NCBI RefSeq assembly: GCF_001866055.1
Contig: NZ_MLQS01000030.1
Location: forward strand, 63,500 to 127,499
DNA: 64,000 nt
Direction of reading: 5' to 3'
DNA from: Anaerobacillus alkalidiazotrophicus
GTDB lineage: Bacteria > Bacillota > Bacilli > Bacillales_H > Anaerobacillaceae
The notes beneath the pieces are model-generated. The model had not been told where the DNA came from. It saw nothing but the letters and a program-made list of their open reading frames with translations, and did no database searches. Shown here one piece after another: positions 17,398 through 27,964 of the stretch (the first letter of the stretch is position 1; each line of letters starts with the position of its first letter). The position numbers and the translations under genes were made by a program.

Positions 17398-18063
17398 ATG
17401 AAATTTTTTATCGATACTGCAAACCTTGAAGACATAATCAAAGCTAACAAAATCGGTGTTTTATCTGGGGTCACAACAAACCCGTCTCTAGTTGCAAAAG
17501 AAGGGATTAAATTCGAAGACCGTATCGAGGAGATTTGTCAATCTGTTCCTGAAGTTGAATCTGTATCTGCAGAAGTATCTCCTGATGCTGTGACTGCTGA
17601 AGAAATGATTGCAGAAGCAGAAGAACTTTTAAAAATTAACGGTGGCGATGAAAAAATTACGATTAAACTTCCTATGACAATTGAGGGATTAGCTGCATGT
17701 CGATATCTCTCAAAAAAAGGTGTTAAAACAAATGTTACACTTATTTTTACTGTAAACCAAGCGCTTTTAGCTGCGCGTGCAGGTGCTACATATGTTTCTC
17801 CGTTTTTAGGAAGACTTGATGACATATCTGAAGATGGAGTACAATTAGTAACAAAAATTGCTGAGTTATTCCGTATTCAGCAACTTGATTCTCAAATTAT
17901 TGCTGCTTCGGTACGACACCCAGACCATGTAACTCGTGTAGCTATGGCTGGTGCTCACATTGCAACTATTCCATACGCTGTTATTGAGCAATTATCGAAA
18001 CATCCGTTAACAGATCAAGGAATTGAGAAATTTGCAGCTGACTGGGAAAAAGCGAAAATTTAA
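17398..18063 (+). CDS. Transaldolase-like fructose-6-phosphate aldolase (TalC/FSA family), copy 1
   Basis: A small class I aldolase that either splits fructose-6-phosphate or transfers dihydroxyacetone units as a short transaldolase. The Schiff-base lysine is K90 in ITIKLPMT. Other landmarks are [27 protein letters not shown] and [13 protein letters not shown] 17398 is chosen because GGAGG lies 9 bases before it; the ATG at 17383 would overlap that site. At 221 aa it is full length. A terminator follows, so it is monocistronic. A second copy at 34325 is about 90% identical in protein. Sequence alone does not separate aldolase from transaldolase activity. Confidence 0.9.
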   Translation: MKFFIDTANLEDIIKANKIGVLSGVTTNPSLVAKEGIKFEDRIEEICQSVPEVESVSAEVSPDAVTAEEMIAEAEELLKINGGDEKITIKLPMTIEGLAACRYLSKKGVKTNVTLIFTVNQALLAARAGATYVSPFLGRLDDISEDGVQLVTKIAELFRIQQLDSQIIAASVRHPDHVTRVAMAGAHIATIPYAVIEQLSKHPLTDQGIEKFAADWEKAKI

Positions 18064-18084
18064 TTTGTATGTATCATTTATGAT

Positions 18085-18117
18085 GACACAGCTTTTAAAT
18101 AGCTGTGTCTAATTTTT
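18085..18117 (+). terminator. Terminator after aldolase copy 1
   Basis: The 9-bp stem GACACAGCT/AGCTGTGTC with a 7-base loop is followed by a short T-rich run. Confidence 0.8.
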
Positions 18118-18150
18118 AAAAGGGACAAATATTTTTTTCACAACATTCAG

Positions 18151-18164
18151 TGCAAACGGTTGCT
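18151..18164 (+). promoter_or_regulatory. LacI-family operator upstream of the alpha-glucosidase
   Basis: TGCAAACGGTTGCT contains GCAAACGGTTGC, nearly a palindrome and one base different from the perfect palindrome at 20288-20299 before the PTS gene. Both probably bind the regulator encoded at 22981. Confidence 0.6.
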
Positions 18165-18239
18165 CTTTGTGGCATACTGTGGTATTTTAGTGTAAGAAAG
18201 ATAGTAGATAGAGAGTTTAACAGTACTGGAGGAAAAAAG

Positions 18240-19901
18240 ATGAAGAAAACCTGGTGGAAAGAAGCGATTGCATATCAAATTTACCCACGAAGTTTTATGG
18301 ATTCTAACGGAGATGGAATTGGTGATATTCAAGGTGTAATTTCGAAACTTGATTATTTAAAAGAACTAGGAATTGATGTAATATGGATCTGTCCTATTTA
18401 TAGTTCGCCTAACGATGATAACGGTTACGATATTAGTGACTATAAAGGAATTATGTCTGATTTCGGAACAATGTCTGATTTTGATGAGCTACTTGCTGAA
18501 GTCCATAATCGAGATATGAAGTTGATTATGGACCTTGTTATTAATCATACATCAGATGAACATCCTTGGTTTATTGAGTCGCGTTCTTCAAAGGAAAACC
18601 CATATAGAGATTACTATATTTGGCACCCTGGTGAAAAAGATAATGAACCAAATAACTGGGAATCAATATTTGGCGGCTCTGCTTGGGAATATGACGAGAA
18701 TACTGAAGAATATTTCATGCATGTGTTTTCAAGAAAACAACCAGATCTAAATTGGGCAAATCCAACCGTTCGAAAAGACTTATATGAAATGATAAATTGG
18801 TGGTTAGATAAAGGGATTGATGGTTTCCGCGTCGATGCCATTTCTCACATTAAAAAAGTTGCTGGATTTCCAGATCTGCCAAACCCAAAGAAACTAAAGT
18901 ATGTTCCATCATTAGACGGTCATATGAATCAAGAAGGGATCGAGGTTTTTCTAAAAGAGTTGAAAAAAGAAACATTTGATAAATATGACATTATGACTGT
19001 TGGTGAAGCTAATGGAGTCAAAGCAGAACATGCAGAGGAATGGGTAAGTGAAGAAAATGGTTATTTTAATATGGTATTCCAATTTGAACATCTAGACTTG
19101 TGGGGGAAAGGTACGGATACAGGTATAGATCTAGCTGGTCTAAAAGAAACTCTTACAAAATGGCAAAAAGAACTTGATGGTAAAGGGTGGAATGCTTTAT
19201 TCTTGGAAAACCATGATCAGCCTCGTTCAGTTTCTACTTGGGGAAATAGTGATATGTATCGAGATAAATCAGCCAAAGCTCTGGCAACGATGTACTTTCT
19301 TATGCAAGGGACCCCGTTCATTTATCAAGGACAAGAAATTGGAATGACAAATGTAAAATTTTCTTCAATTGAAGATTACAATGATGTAGCTATTAAAAAT
19401 CTCTATAAGAATGAAAGAGAAGCTGGTAAATCACACCAAGAAATCATGGAAGTTATTTGGAAAAATGGTCGTGATAATTCTCGAACACCAATGCAATGGA
19501 GCGATAAAGAAAATGCAGGTTTTACAGAAGGTAAGCCTTGGTTAAAAATAAATCCTAATTATACAGAAATTAATGTTGAACAAGCGATAAAAGATAGTTA
19601 TTCAATTTATCATTTTTATAAAAACCTTATAAAACTAAGAAAACAGGAAAAAGCTTTGATTTATGGAAGTTATGATTTGATTTTAGAAGAACATGAACAA
19701 GTCTATGCTTATACTAGAACCCTAGAAAATGAACAATTTTTAATTATCACTAATTTATATGGTGAAGAAACAAGTATTACCTTACCTTCAGATTTAAATA
19801 AGAAATCAAAAGAATTATATATTAGCAATTATAAGGTACAAGTTGTATCCGATAAGATATTATTAAAACCATATGAAGCTAGAGTATACAAATTAATATA
19901 A
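18240..19901 (+). CDS. malL: Alpha-glucosidase, GH13 (MalL-like, predicted alpha-1,4 preference)
   Basis: An intracellular enzyme releasing glucose from short alpha-glucosides. The (beta/alpha)8 GH13 motifs are intact: DLVINHTSDEH, nucleophile D199 in GFRVDAIS, acid/base E256 in VGEAN and D326 in ENHDQPR. The residue after the nucleophile is Ala200; strict oligo-1,6-glucosidases of this subfamily carry Val there, and Ala is associated with alpha-1,4 activity, so a maltase-like role is likely. ATG 18240 has TGGAGGAAAA before it; the longer frame from 18150 runs over the operator. At 553 aa it is full length. It is placed with a maltose-type PTS and MapP and should act on the dephosphorylated sugar. 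Confidence 0.9.
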   Translation: MKKTWWKEAIAYQIYPRSFMDSNGDGIGDIQGVISKLDYLKELGIDVIWICPIYSSPNDDNGYDISDYKGIMSDFGTMSDFDELLAEVHNRDMKLIMDLVINHTSDEHPWFIESRSSKENPYRDYYIWHPGEKDNEPNNWESIFGGSAWEYDENTEEYFMHVFSRKQPDLNWANPTVRKDLYEMINWWLDKGIDGFRVDAISHIKKVAGFPDLPNPKKLKYVPSLDGHMNQEGIEVFLKELKKETFDKYDIMTVGEANGVKAEHAEEWVSEENGYFNMVFQFEHLDLWGKGTDTGIDLAGLKETLTKWQKELDGKGWNALFLENHDQPRSVSTWGNSDMYRDKSAKALATMYFLMQGTPFIYQGQEIGMTNVKFSSIEDYNDVAIKNLYKNEREAGKSHQEIMEVIWKNGRDNSRTPMQWSDKENAGFTEGKPWLKINPNYTEINVEQAIKDSYSIYHFYKNLIKLRKQEKALIYGSYDLILEEHEQVYAYTRTLENEQFLIITNLYGEETSITLPSDLNKKSKELYISNYKVQVVSDKILLKPYEARVYKLI

Positions 19902-19915
19902 TTATATTTACTAAT

Positions 19916-20130
19916 TTATCCCACTCTTAAGGGGCAAGTAAGACCCCCACCTCAAAACTTAAGAAAATCGAGAAGTTTAGGTGGGGGATAAACTGCCCCT
20001 AAAGGTCCGATATAGAATAACTTTCATCAGTGAAGCTGATGATTAGTTATTCTTATGCCCGTGGTATAAGTTGAACTAACAATCAGTGGGGGATGAAGGA
20101 AAACCCCCACTGATTGAAGTTCAGCTTTAT
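19916..20130 (+). mobile_element. Repeat A copy 1: 215-bp IS-derived element without transposase
   Basis: Nearly identical to 39512-39726 and 48340-48553. All copies begin TTATCCCACTCTTAAGGGG and end GAAGTTCAGCTTTAT. Inside are three GC-rich hairpins: CCCCCACCT paired with AGGTGGGGG around a 25-base loop, ATAACTTTCATCAG paired with CTGATGATTAGTTAT, and CAATCAGTGGGGG paired with CCCCCACTGATTG. There is no coding capacity. Subterminal hairpins and a TTAT-type boundary suggest a deletion derivative of an IS200/IS605-family element; this is inference. Here it separates the alpha-glucosidase from the PTS gene. Confidence 0.7.
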
Positions 20131-20200
20131 TTCCTACTTGGAAGCTATCTAGCTCCTACGCCCACGAGTTCGGTCACTTCAACTTATCAGTCCTTTTTGG
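20131..20200 (+). repeat. Degenerate copy of dispersed repeat family B next to repeat A copy 1
   Basis: TTCCTACTTGGAAGCTATC followed by TAGCTCC and, further on, GTTCGGTCACTTCA resembles the left half of family B (CTAACTTGGAAACTGTCTAG, then a CGGCTCGACCACTTCA phrase). It begins exactly where repeat A ends, suggesting A inserted into it. Confidence 0.45.
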
Positions 20201-20287
20201 AAGCGATATAACAGCTGATATAAATAAATTCCAGTGACATTTGACATTCCGTGAACTATGGAGCTAAGGTTTTTCTTGCCACTAAGC

Positions 20288-20299
20288 GCAAACGTTTGC
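20288..20299 (+). promoter_or_regulatory. LacI-family operator (perfect palindrome) upstream of the maltose PTS gene
   Basis: GCAAACGTTTGC is a perfect 12-bp palindrome 36 bases before the start codon, so a bound repressor would block transcription. It shares its arms with the site at 18152-18163. Confidence 0.7.
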
Positions 20300-20334
20300 T
20301 CAAGCTAAACAAAAAATAAAGGGAGATGAAAAAA

Positions 20335-21975
20335 ATGAAAATCACATCGTTTGATTTTTGGCAAAAATTTGGTAAAGCACTAATAGTGGTGGTGGCTGTT
20401 ATGCCGGCCGCTGGGATTATGATTTCTCTTGGTAAAATGATTGCTATGTTTGAAGTTGATTTAGGTCTCGTTCAAACCAGTGCTGCGGTAATTGAAGGGA
20501 TTGGTTGGGCCGTTATTAGTAACATGCATATTCTATTCGCTGTAGCGATTGGTGGATCTTGGGCAAAAGAGCGAGCTGGTGGAGCTTTTGCCGCACTAGT
20601 TGCTTTTATCGTCATCAACCGTGTTACTGGTACAATTTTTGGTGTTAATAATAGTATGTTAAGAGATTCTGAAGCCACTGCTACTTCGCTCTTTGGTAGT
20701 GAACTTATTGTACAAGATTTTTTCACGGATGTATTAGGGGCGCCAGCCTTAAATATGGGCGTATTTATTGGAATAATTTCCGGATTCTTGGGAGCGACTC
20801 TATTTAATAAATATTATAAATATGATAAACTACCACAAGCTCTAGCTTTCTTTAACGGTAAACGTTTTGTTCCATTCGTCGTAATCTTATGGTCAATTGT
20901 AACCGCTGTAGTATTGTCAATTATTTGGCCAGTCATTCAAGGGAACTTAAATGCATTTGGACGTTGGGTAGCAACGTCGAGAGAAACAGCTCCGTTTTTT
21001 GCACCATTCATTTTTGGTGCGGTAGAACGATTATTACTTCCGTTTGGTTTACATCATATGTTAACAATTCCGATGAACTTTACACCACTTGGAGGTACTT
21101 ATACGATATTATCTGGAGCTAATGCTGGGCAGACAGTTGCAGGTCAAGACCCTTTATGGTTCGCCTGGATTTCTGATTTGAATAATCTACGTTCAGTAGG
21201 AGATTTGGCGGGGTATAATCAACTGTTAAATGAAGTAACTCCTGCGCGTTTTAAAGTAGGACAAATGATTCTATCTACTGCAGCTTTAATTGGTGTTGCA
21301 TTTGCCATGTACCGCAATGTTGATCCTGACAAACGTACAAAATATAAATCAATGTTCTTTTCAGCAGGTTTAGCAGTATTTTTAACTGGTGTTACAGAAC
21401 CAATTGAATTTATGTTTATGTTTGTTGCGCCTGTTCTTTATGTTGTGTATGCAATTATGACTGGATTTGCTTTCGCTATTGTTGATCTTATTGATATTCG
21501 TCTTCACTCTATGGGGATGATTGAATTACTAACAAGAACACCGATGATTATGAAAGCAGGATTATGGTTAGATTACGCCTACTTTTTTGCTGCTTGTATA
21601 GTCTTTTTTGTATTAAACTACGTTGTTGCTAATTTTATGATAAATAAATTTAAGTATGCGACCCCGGGACGACTGGGCAATTATATTGATGATGGAAACG
21701 AACAAGGTGTAAATACTGCTTCAAATGAAAATGATCATTCTTTAGCTAATTCAATAATTGCTTTATTAGGAGGACGAGATAATATTGTTGACGTTGATGC
21801 GTGTATGACTCGACTTCGTGTAACGGTAAAAGATACGGCCCTCGTCGGATCAGAGCAAGAGTGGAAAAAGAATGGAGCTTTAGGATTAATCGTTAAAGAT
21901 AAGGGAGTTCAAGCTATTTATGGACCGAAAGCAGATGTTCTAAAATCAGATATTCAAGACCGAATAGGGGCTTAA
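20335..21975 (+). CDS. malP: PTS transporter EIIBC, glucose/maltose superfamily (MalP/MalT-like)
   Basis: It imports and phosphorylates a glucoside, most likely maltose. The EIIC domain comes first (ten or so membrane segments, opening with FDFWQKFGKALIVVVAVMP and containing GFTEPIEF-like GVTEPIEFMFMFVAP), followed by EIIB with phosphocysteine C490 in DACMTRLRV. There is no EIIA domain; a glucose-type EIIA must be supplied from elsewhere. ATG 20335 is chosen because AAAGGGAG ends about 10 bases upstream; ATG 20326 overlaps that site. At 546 aa it is full length. A MapP-like phosphatase follows five bases after the stop, which points to maltose. Confidence 0.85.
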   Translation: MKITSFDFWQKFGKALIVVVAVMPAAGIMISLGKMIAMFEVDLGLVQTSAAVIEGIGWAVISNMHILFAVAIGGSWAKERAGGAFAALVAFIVINRVTGTIFGVNNSMLRDSEATATSLFGSELIVQDFFTDVLGAPALNMGVFIGIISGFLGATLFNKYYKYDKLPQALAFFNGKRFVPFVVILWSIVTAVVLSIIWPVIQGNLNAFGRWVATSRETAPFFAPFIFGAVERLLLPFGLHHMLTIPMNFTPLGGTYTILSGANAGQTVAGQDPLWFAWISDLNNLRSVGDLAGYNQLLNEVTPARFKVGQMILSTAALIGVAFAMYRNVDPDKRTKYKSMFFSAGLAVFLTGVTEPIEFMFMFVAPVLYVVYAIMTGFAFAIVDLIDIRLHSMGMIELLTRTPMIMKAGLWLDYAYFFAACIVFFVLNYVVANFMINKFKYATPGRLGNYIDDGNEQGVNTASNENDHSLANSIIALLGGRDNIVDVDACMTRLRVTVKDTALVGSEQEWKKNGALGLIVKDKGVQAIYGPKADVLKSDIQDRIGA

Positions 21976-21980
21976 ATGAA

Positions 21981-22772
21981 ATGAAATTATTAACATTAAA
22001 TTGCCATGCATGGCAAGAGGAAGAACAGTTAGAAAAAATTAAGACTTTAGCGAAAACCATAAAAGAAAATTCCTATGATGTGATCGCATTACAAGAAGTC
22101 AGTCAGTCAGTCGACGAAGAGCAATTAGATCGCAATGTCAAAAAAGATAATTACATGATCGTATTATTAGATGAATTAAAAAAACTTGGTGTAGAGGAAT
22201 ATAATTATTTTTGGGACTTTTCTCATTTCGCATATGAAGTATATGAAGAAGGACTAGCAATTTTAACGAAACACAAAATTGAGAAGGAATATTCATTCTT
22301 TGTGTCCCAGTCGGAAAACACCAAATATCATAAAACAAGAAAAATTGTTGGGGCGAAAATTACCTACAATAATGAACCAATTTCTTTTTATTCATGTCAT
22401 CTTGGATGGTGGGGCGATGAAGAAGAACCGCTAAAAAAACAGTTAGATTTATTATGTTCACATGTAATAAAATCAGAAAAAGTTTTCTTATTGGGTGATT
22501 TTAATAGTGATGCTTCTGTTGAAGATGAAGGTTATGACTATATGTTAGCTAATGGATATTACGACACTTTTGACTTAGCTAAAGAAAAAGATAGTGGGAA
22601 AACAGTGATCGGGAAAATTGCTGGTTGGGATAAGAATAAACGTGATTTAAGGATTGACTATATTTTTTCAAATTTTCAATGTAATGTTGAAAAATCAAAT
22701 GTTATTTTTAACCATAAAAATAAGCCGATTATATCTGACCATTATGGAGTTGAGGTCGAGCTTTCTTTATAG
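21981..22772 (+). CDS. mapP: Endonuclease/exonuclease/phosphatase-fold protein, probable maltose-6'-phosphate phosphatase (MapP-like)
   Basis: The fold is clear: N7 in LLTLNCHAWQ, the metal-binding Glu in ALQEVSQ, the histidine in SCHLGWW, LGDFNSD, and the late catalytic ISDHYGVEVE. It lies five bases behind the maltose-type PTS gene with its own start at ATG 21981. In Enterococcus faecalis a protein of this fold, MapP, sits next to malP and removes the phosphate from maltose-6'-phosphate so that ordinary maltose enzymes can act. The same order here, with an alpha-glucosidase of alpha-1,4 type, supports that role over a nuclease. The activity is inferred from context and family. Confidence 0.75.
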   Translation: MKLLTLNCHAWQEEEQLEKIKTLAKTIKENSYDVIALQEVSQSVDEEQLDRNVKKDNYMIVLLDELKKLGVEEYNYFWDFSHFAYEVYEEGLAILTKHKIEKEYSFFVSQSENTKYHKTRKIVGAKITYNNEPISFYSCHLGWWGDEEEPLKKQLDLLCSHVIKSEKVFLLGDFNSDASVEDEGYDYMLANGYYDTFDLAKEKDSGKTVIGKIAGWDKNKRDLRIDYIFSNFQCNVEKSNVIFNHKNKPIISDHYGVEVELSL

Positions 22773-22809
22773 GTACCTAAATGAAAAAAGTGTACGAAAT
22801 CACTAATTA

Positions 22810-22854
22810 TACAAAACCCCCCTTGCTAAGTTGCTAAGTAAGGGGGGTTTTGTA
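22810..22854 (+). terminator. Terminator after mapP
   Basis: A perfect 15-bp stem (22810-22824 with 22840-22854) with a GGGGGG/CCCCCC core. Its 3' arm ends in TTTTGTA. The symmetry allows action on either strand. Confidence 0.85.
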
Positions 22855-22965
22855 TAGAGGACAAAGGTTGTTTACAACAGTGGTTTTTACTATCATAATA
22901 TATATATGAATTCGTTCTCGTTTAAAATTATTATATATTATTTCAATAGGCTTTTTTTACTATGA

Positions 22966-24015
<1,050 letters not shown>

Positions 24016-24042
24016 CTTTTGTATAAGTATTATCATGGGCAA

Positions 24043-24177
24043 AGAGAACTCGTTTTAGCTACGCTAGAACATCGAAAATTCAGATGGAGTCTCAACTCCA
24101 CTTGAATGGAAGTCCCCACCTACGCTACGCTTAGAGGTGGCGATCTCTGACCCTTAAGAACAAATCAGTTTGATTAA
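24043..24177 (-). repeat. Repeat C copy 1: ~136-bp multi-hairpin element
   Basis: In minus orientation it runs from TTAATCAAACTGATTT to GAACGAGTTCTC, matching 33582-33718 and 48630-48765. It contains the palindromic pieces CCACCTCTAAGCGTAGCG then TAGGTGG, ATTCAAGTGGAGTTGAG then a complementary ACTCCATCTGAAT, and TTCTAGC/GCTAGAA. It has no open frame. The chain of hairpins looks like an IS605/IS1341-type element end, but the parent element is not in the window. Confidence 0.65.
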
Positions 24178-24194
24178 AAATAAGCAAAATCTAC

Positions 24195-24229
24195 AAAAAA
24201 ACAGGCTATTATTATAGCTTGTTTTTTTT
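24195..24229 (+). terminator. Terminator downstream of the maltose regulator gene
   Basis: AAAAAACAGGCTA pairs with TAGCTTGTTTTTT around a short loop and is followed by a T run. It lies 180 bases after the stop, beyond repeat C. The stretch 24230-24511 is AT-rich and holds no other recognisable feature apart from the promoter of the next gene. Confidence 0.8.
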
Positions 24230-24466
24230 GTGTTTTTACTAACATTGGCTATATAAAACTTTTTACAAACAAAAATATCGGTAAAAATTTTACTTGTATT
24301 TTTGTTTGTGTATATTTGTACCCTTTCCTTTGAATGATTTGATACGTAGTGTTTTTCTAGTGTTGTTGGCGTTTTTGAAAACTTTATCTATTAGTAAAAA
24401 AAGTGTTGAAATAGAATTCTTATTCTGTTATCTTATAATTATCACGTAGAAACGAGTAAAATATAA

Positions 24467-25552
<1,086 letters not shown>

Positions 25553-25662
25553 CCAGAAAATTAATACTGAAAGGTGGTGGTGTAAGTTAATGTAAACGGC
25601 GTGAAGTAATCATATTTTATTTTTTAAAAATGAAAGCGATTAATTTTAAGGGGGAAAAACCT

Positions 25663-26910
25663 ATGAAAAAAATATTCACAACGATTATGTCATTTTCTAT
25701 TGCAGCAGCTTTATTAGTTGGATGTGGTGCCGGTGATACACAACAAGAAGGTGCAAGTGGTGCAGATGGAACGGTTAATTTAGAATTCTTTCAGTTTAAA
25801 CAAGAAGCGGTTGGTACATTTGATACTTTGATTAAAAAGTTTGAAGAGGAAAATCCGAATATTAAAATTACTCAAAATAATGTTCCTGAGTCAGATACGG
25901 TATTAATGTCTCGATTAACTCAAAACGATGTCCCGGAGATTATGAGTATTAATGGGAACGTGACTTATGGAGAGTTAGCTAGGGCAGGAGTACTGTATGA
26001 TTTTACTGAAAATGAAAATGTAGATAGAATCATTCCATCTTATTTTGAAATGATCGGTAGAATTACTGGTTCTGATCGAATTCATGGATTACCACATTCT
26101 GCAAATGCAAACACAGTTTTATACAATAAAACAAAATTTGAGGAGCTTGGTTTAGAAATCCCGACTACATGGGATGAATTGATGGAAATAGCTGAAGAAA
26201 TCGAAGCCGCTGGAGAAACACCATTCTTTTCAACATATGGTGAATCTTGGACGGTACTTCCACCATGGAATGCATTAGCATCAAATTTACATGGAGACGA
26301 TTTCTTTGACAAACTTGCTGCTGGTGAAACTACTTTTTCAGAGCGTTACCGTGAAGTTGCTGAAAAAATGTTAACGCTATTAGACTACACAGATAACGAT
26401 GTTTTTGGTTCGAATTATGGTTTAGGAAATGCCGCTTTTGCCAATGGTGAGTCTGTTATGTACATGCAAGGAATTTGGGCAATTGGTCAAATTAAAGATG
26501 CTAACCCAGATATTGAAGTTGGTGCATTTGCCCTTCCAGCAACAAATGATCCAGATGCAAATCGTCTAGTTTCAGGTGTAGATATCCTACTTACAATGTC
26601 AGCTGATGCAAAACACCCTGAAGAAGCAAAGAAGTTTATTGATTTCCTTTTAGAAGAAGAAAATATGCAATACTATATTGATCAACAAAAACTGTTTTCA
26701 GCTGTAGAAGGTGTTATTCAAGAAGATCCGACAGTAGTTGATTTACGTCCTAACTTTGAAGAAGGTAGAATTACTAGCTTCGCTGACCACTACTACTTTC
26801 CAGGTATGGGCTTTGATAACTTAATACAAGAGTTGTTAATTAATAAGGATGTCGATAGCTTCCTACAAACCTTAGATAACGAATACGACAAAGTAAAAGC
26901 ACGTCAATAG
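25663..26910 (+). CDS. msmE: Sugar ABC transporter substrate-binding lipoprotein (MsmE-like)
   Basis: It captures an oligosaccharide outside the cell. The signal peptide has the lipobox LLVGCGAG; the mature protein follows the family-1 pattern (NVPESDTVLMSRL, GLPHSANANTVLYNKTKFEELGL, PTTWDELMEIAEE, FANGESVMYMQGIWAIGQI). ATG 25663 follows AAGGGGG; the earlier ATG 25630 has no site. Just upstream, TGAAAGCGATTAAT at 25631 resembles a cre box with two mismatches. The predicted ligand is an alpha-galactoside because the operon ends with a GH36 enzyme. At 415 aa the length is normal. Confidence 0.88.
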   Translation: MKKIFTTIMSFSIAAALLVGCGAGDTQQEGASGADGTVNLEFFQFKQEAVGTFDTLIKKFEEENPNIKITQNNVPESDTVLMSRLTQNDVPEIMSINGNVTYGELARAGVLYDFTENENVDRIIPSYFEMIGRITGSDRIHGLPHSANANTVLYNKTKFEELGLEIPTTWDELMEIAEEIEAAGETPFFSTYGESWTVLPPWNALASNLHGDDFFDKLAAGETTFSERYREVAEKMLTLLDYTDNDVFGSNYGLGNAAFANGESVMYMQGIWAIGQIKDANPDIEVGAFALPATNDPDANRLVSGVDILLTMSADAKHPEEAKKFIDFLLEEENMQYYIDQQKLFSAVEGVIQEDPTVVDLRPNFEEGRITSFADHYYFPGMGFDNLIQELLINKDVDSFLQTLDNEYDKVKARQ

Positions 26911-26954
26911 TTTAAGCGTAGAGGGGGAAGAACCTTTCCCCTTCTTATAAAAAT

Positions 26955-27036
26955 GTTTTACTTCTACTTTAAGAATTCCTAACTTGTACATGAAAGAATG
27001 AACATGAATGTTATGGCCTTAAGGTAGAAGTAAAAC
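26955..27036 (+). repeat. Long inverted repeat between binding-protein and permease genes
   Basis: GTTTTACTTCTACTTTAAG (26955-26973) pairs with CTTAAGGTAGAAGTAAAAC (27018-27036) with one mismatch; the loop is 44 bases. A second small hairpin AGGGGGAAG/CTTTCCCCTT lies at about 26921-26943. Such intra-operon structures can protect the binding-protein mRNA end and lower permease expression. Confidence 0.55.
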
Positions 27037-27094
27037 TAAAGTCAATAAAATGAAAGTTTATAAGAATTTTTATTACTAAAGGAGAGGCTACAGT

Positions 27095-27964
27095 ATGAAT
27101 AATAAAAAATCCTCAACTGTTTACTTACTCATGGTTCTTCCAGCATTAATTCTCTTTTTTGCCTTTCATACGTTCCCTGTTTTACAAGGTGTATTTTACA
27201 GTTTTACAAACTGGAGAGGGTATGGGGACTGGGAGTTTGTTGGATTTAGAAACTATTTTCACGTATTTAAAGATGGAAGGGCGTTGGATGCTTATTTCTT
27301 TACAATTAAGTTTGCGATCGTTTCAACCGTTTTAGTTAATATTATTAGTCTTTTGATTGCATTAGGATTAAATGCAAAAATTAAGTTTAAAAGTGCTTTA
27401 CGTGCTGTATATTTCATGCCGAATATTTTAAGTATCTTAATTGTCGGATTTATCTTTAATTATATTTTATCTATTTTTGTACCAACAATTGCACAAAATT
27501 TAGGAATTACTTTTTTAGCATCTAGTATTCTAGGTAATCCAGATTTAGCTTGGGTTGGGGTAGTTATTGTAGCGGTATGGCAAGCGGCGGCATTTAATAC
27601 CATTTTATATTTAGCTGGACTTAGTACAATTTCAGATGATTTATATGAGGCTTCTAATTTAGATGGGGCAAACAAATGGCAGGAATTTTGGAAAATTACA
27701 TTCCCATTAATTGCGCCGTTCTTTACCATAAATATGGTTTTAGCGATGAAAAACTTCCTAATGGTATTTGATCACATTATGGGTCTTACTGGTGGTGGTC
27801 CTGGTAGAGCAACAGAATCGATTTCCATTTTAATTTATCGTAGTGGATTTACAGGTGGAGAATTTGCTTACCAGTCAGCAAATGCAGTCATCTACTTTAT
27901 CGTCATCGTAGGATTTTCAGTCTTTCAAATTCGTCAATTACAGAAAAGGGAGGTTGAGATGTAA
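27095..27964 (+). CDS. msmF: Sugar ABC transporter permease (MsmF-like)
   Basis: First of two membrane subunits of the alpha-galactoside importer. Six hydrophobic segments are visible, and the ATPase-contact loop reads EASNLDGANKWQEFWKITFP. The ATG at 27095 has AAAGGAGAGG upstream. It ends ATGTAATG, with the next ATG overlapping its stop codon region by one base, so translation of the pair is coupled. No ATP-binding subunit is encoded in the operon; Bacillaceae use the shared ATPase MsmX for this transporter class. Confidence 0.88.
   Translation: MNNKKSSTVYLLMVLPALILFFAFHTFPVLQGVFYSFTNWRGYGDWEFVGFRNYFHVFKDGRALDAYFFTIKFAIVSTVLVNIISLLIALGLNAKIKFKSALRAVYFMPNILSILIVGFIFNYILSIFVPTIAQNLGITFLASSILGNPDLAWVGVVIVAVWQAAAFNTILYLAGLSTISDDLYEASNLDGANKWQEFWKITFPLIAPFFTINMVLAMKNFLMVFDHIMGLTGGGPGRATESISILIYRSGFTGGEFAYQSANAVIYFIVIVGFSVFQIRQLQKREVEM

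Noticed and set aside
19916..20130. CRISPR array or tandem repeat
   Set aside because: The three copies of repeat A are dispersed over 28 kb, each ~215 bp with internal hairpins, and there are no short regular spacers.
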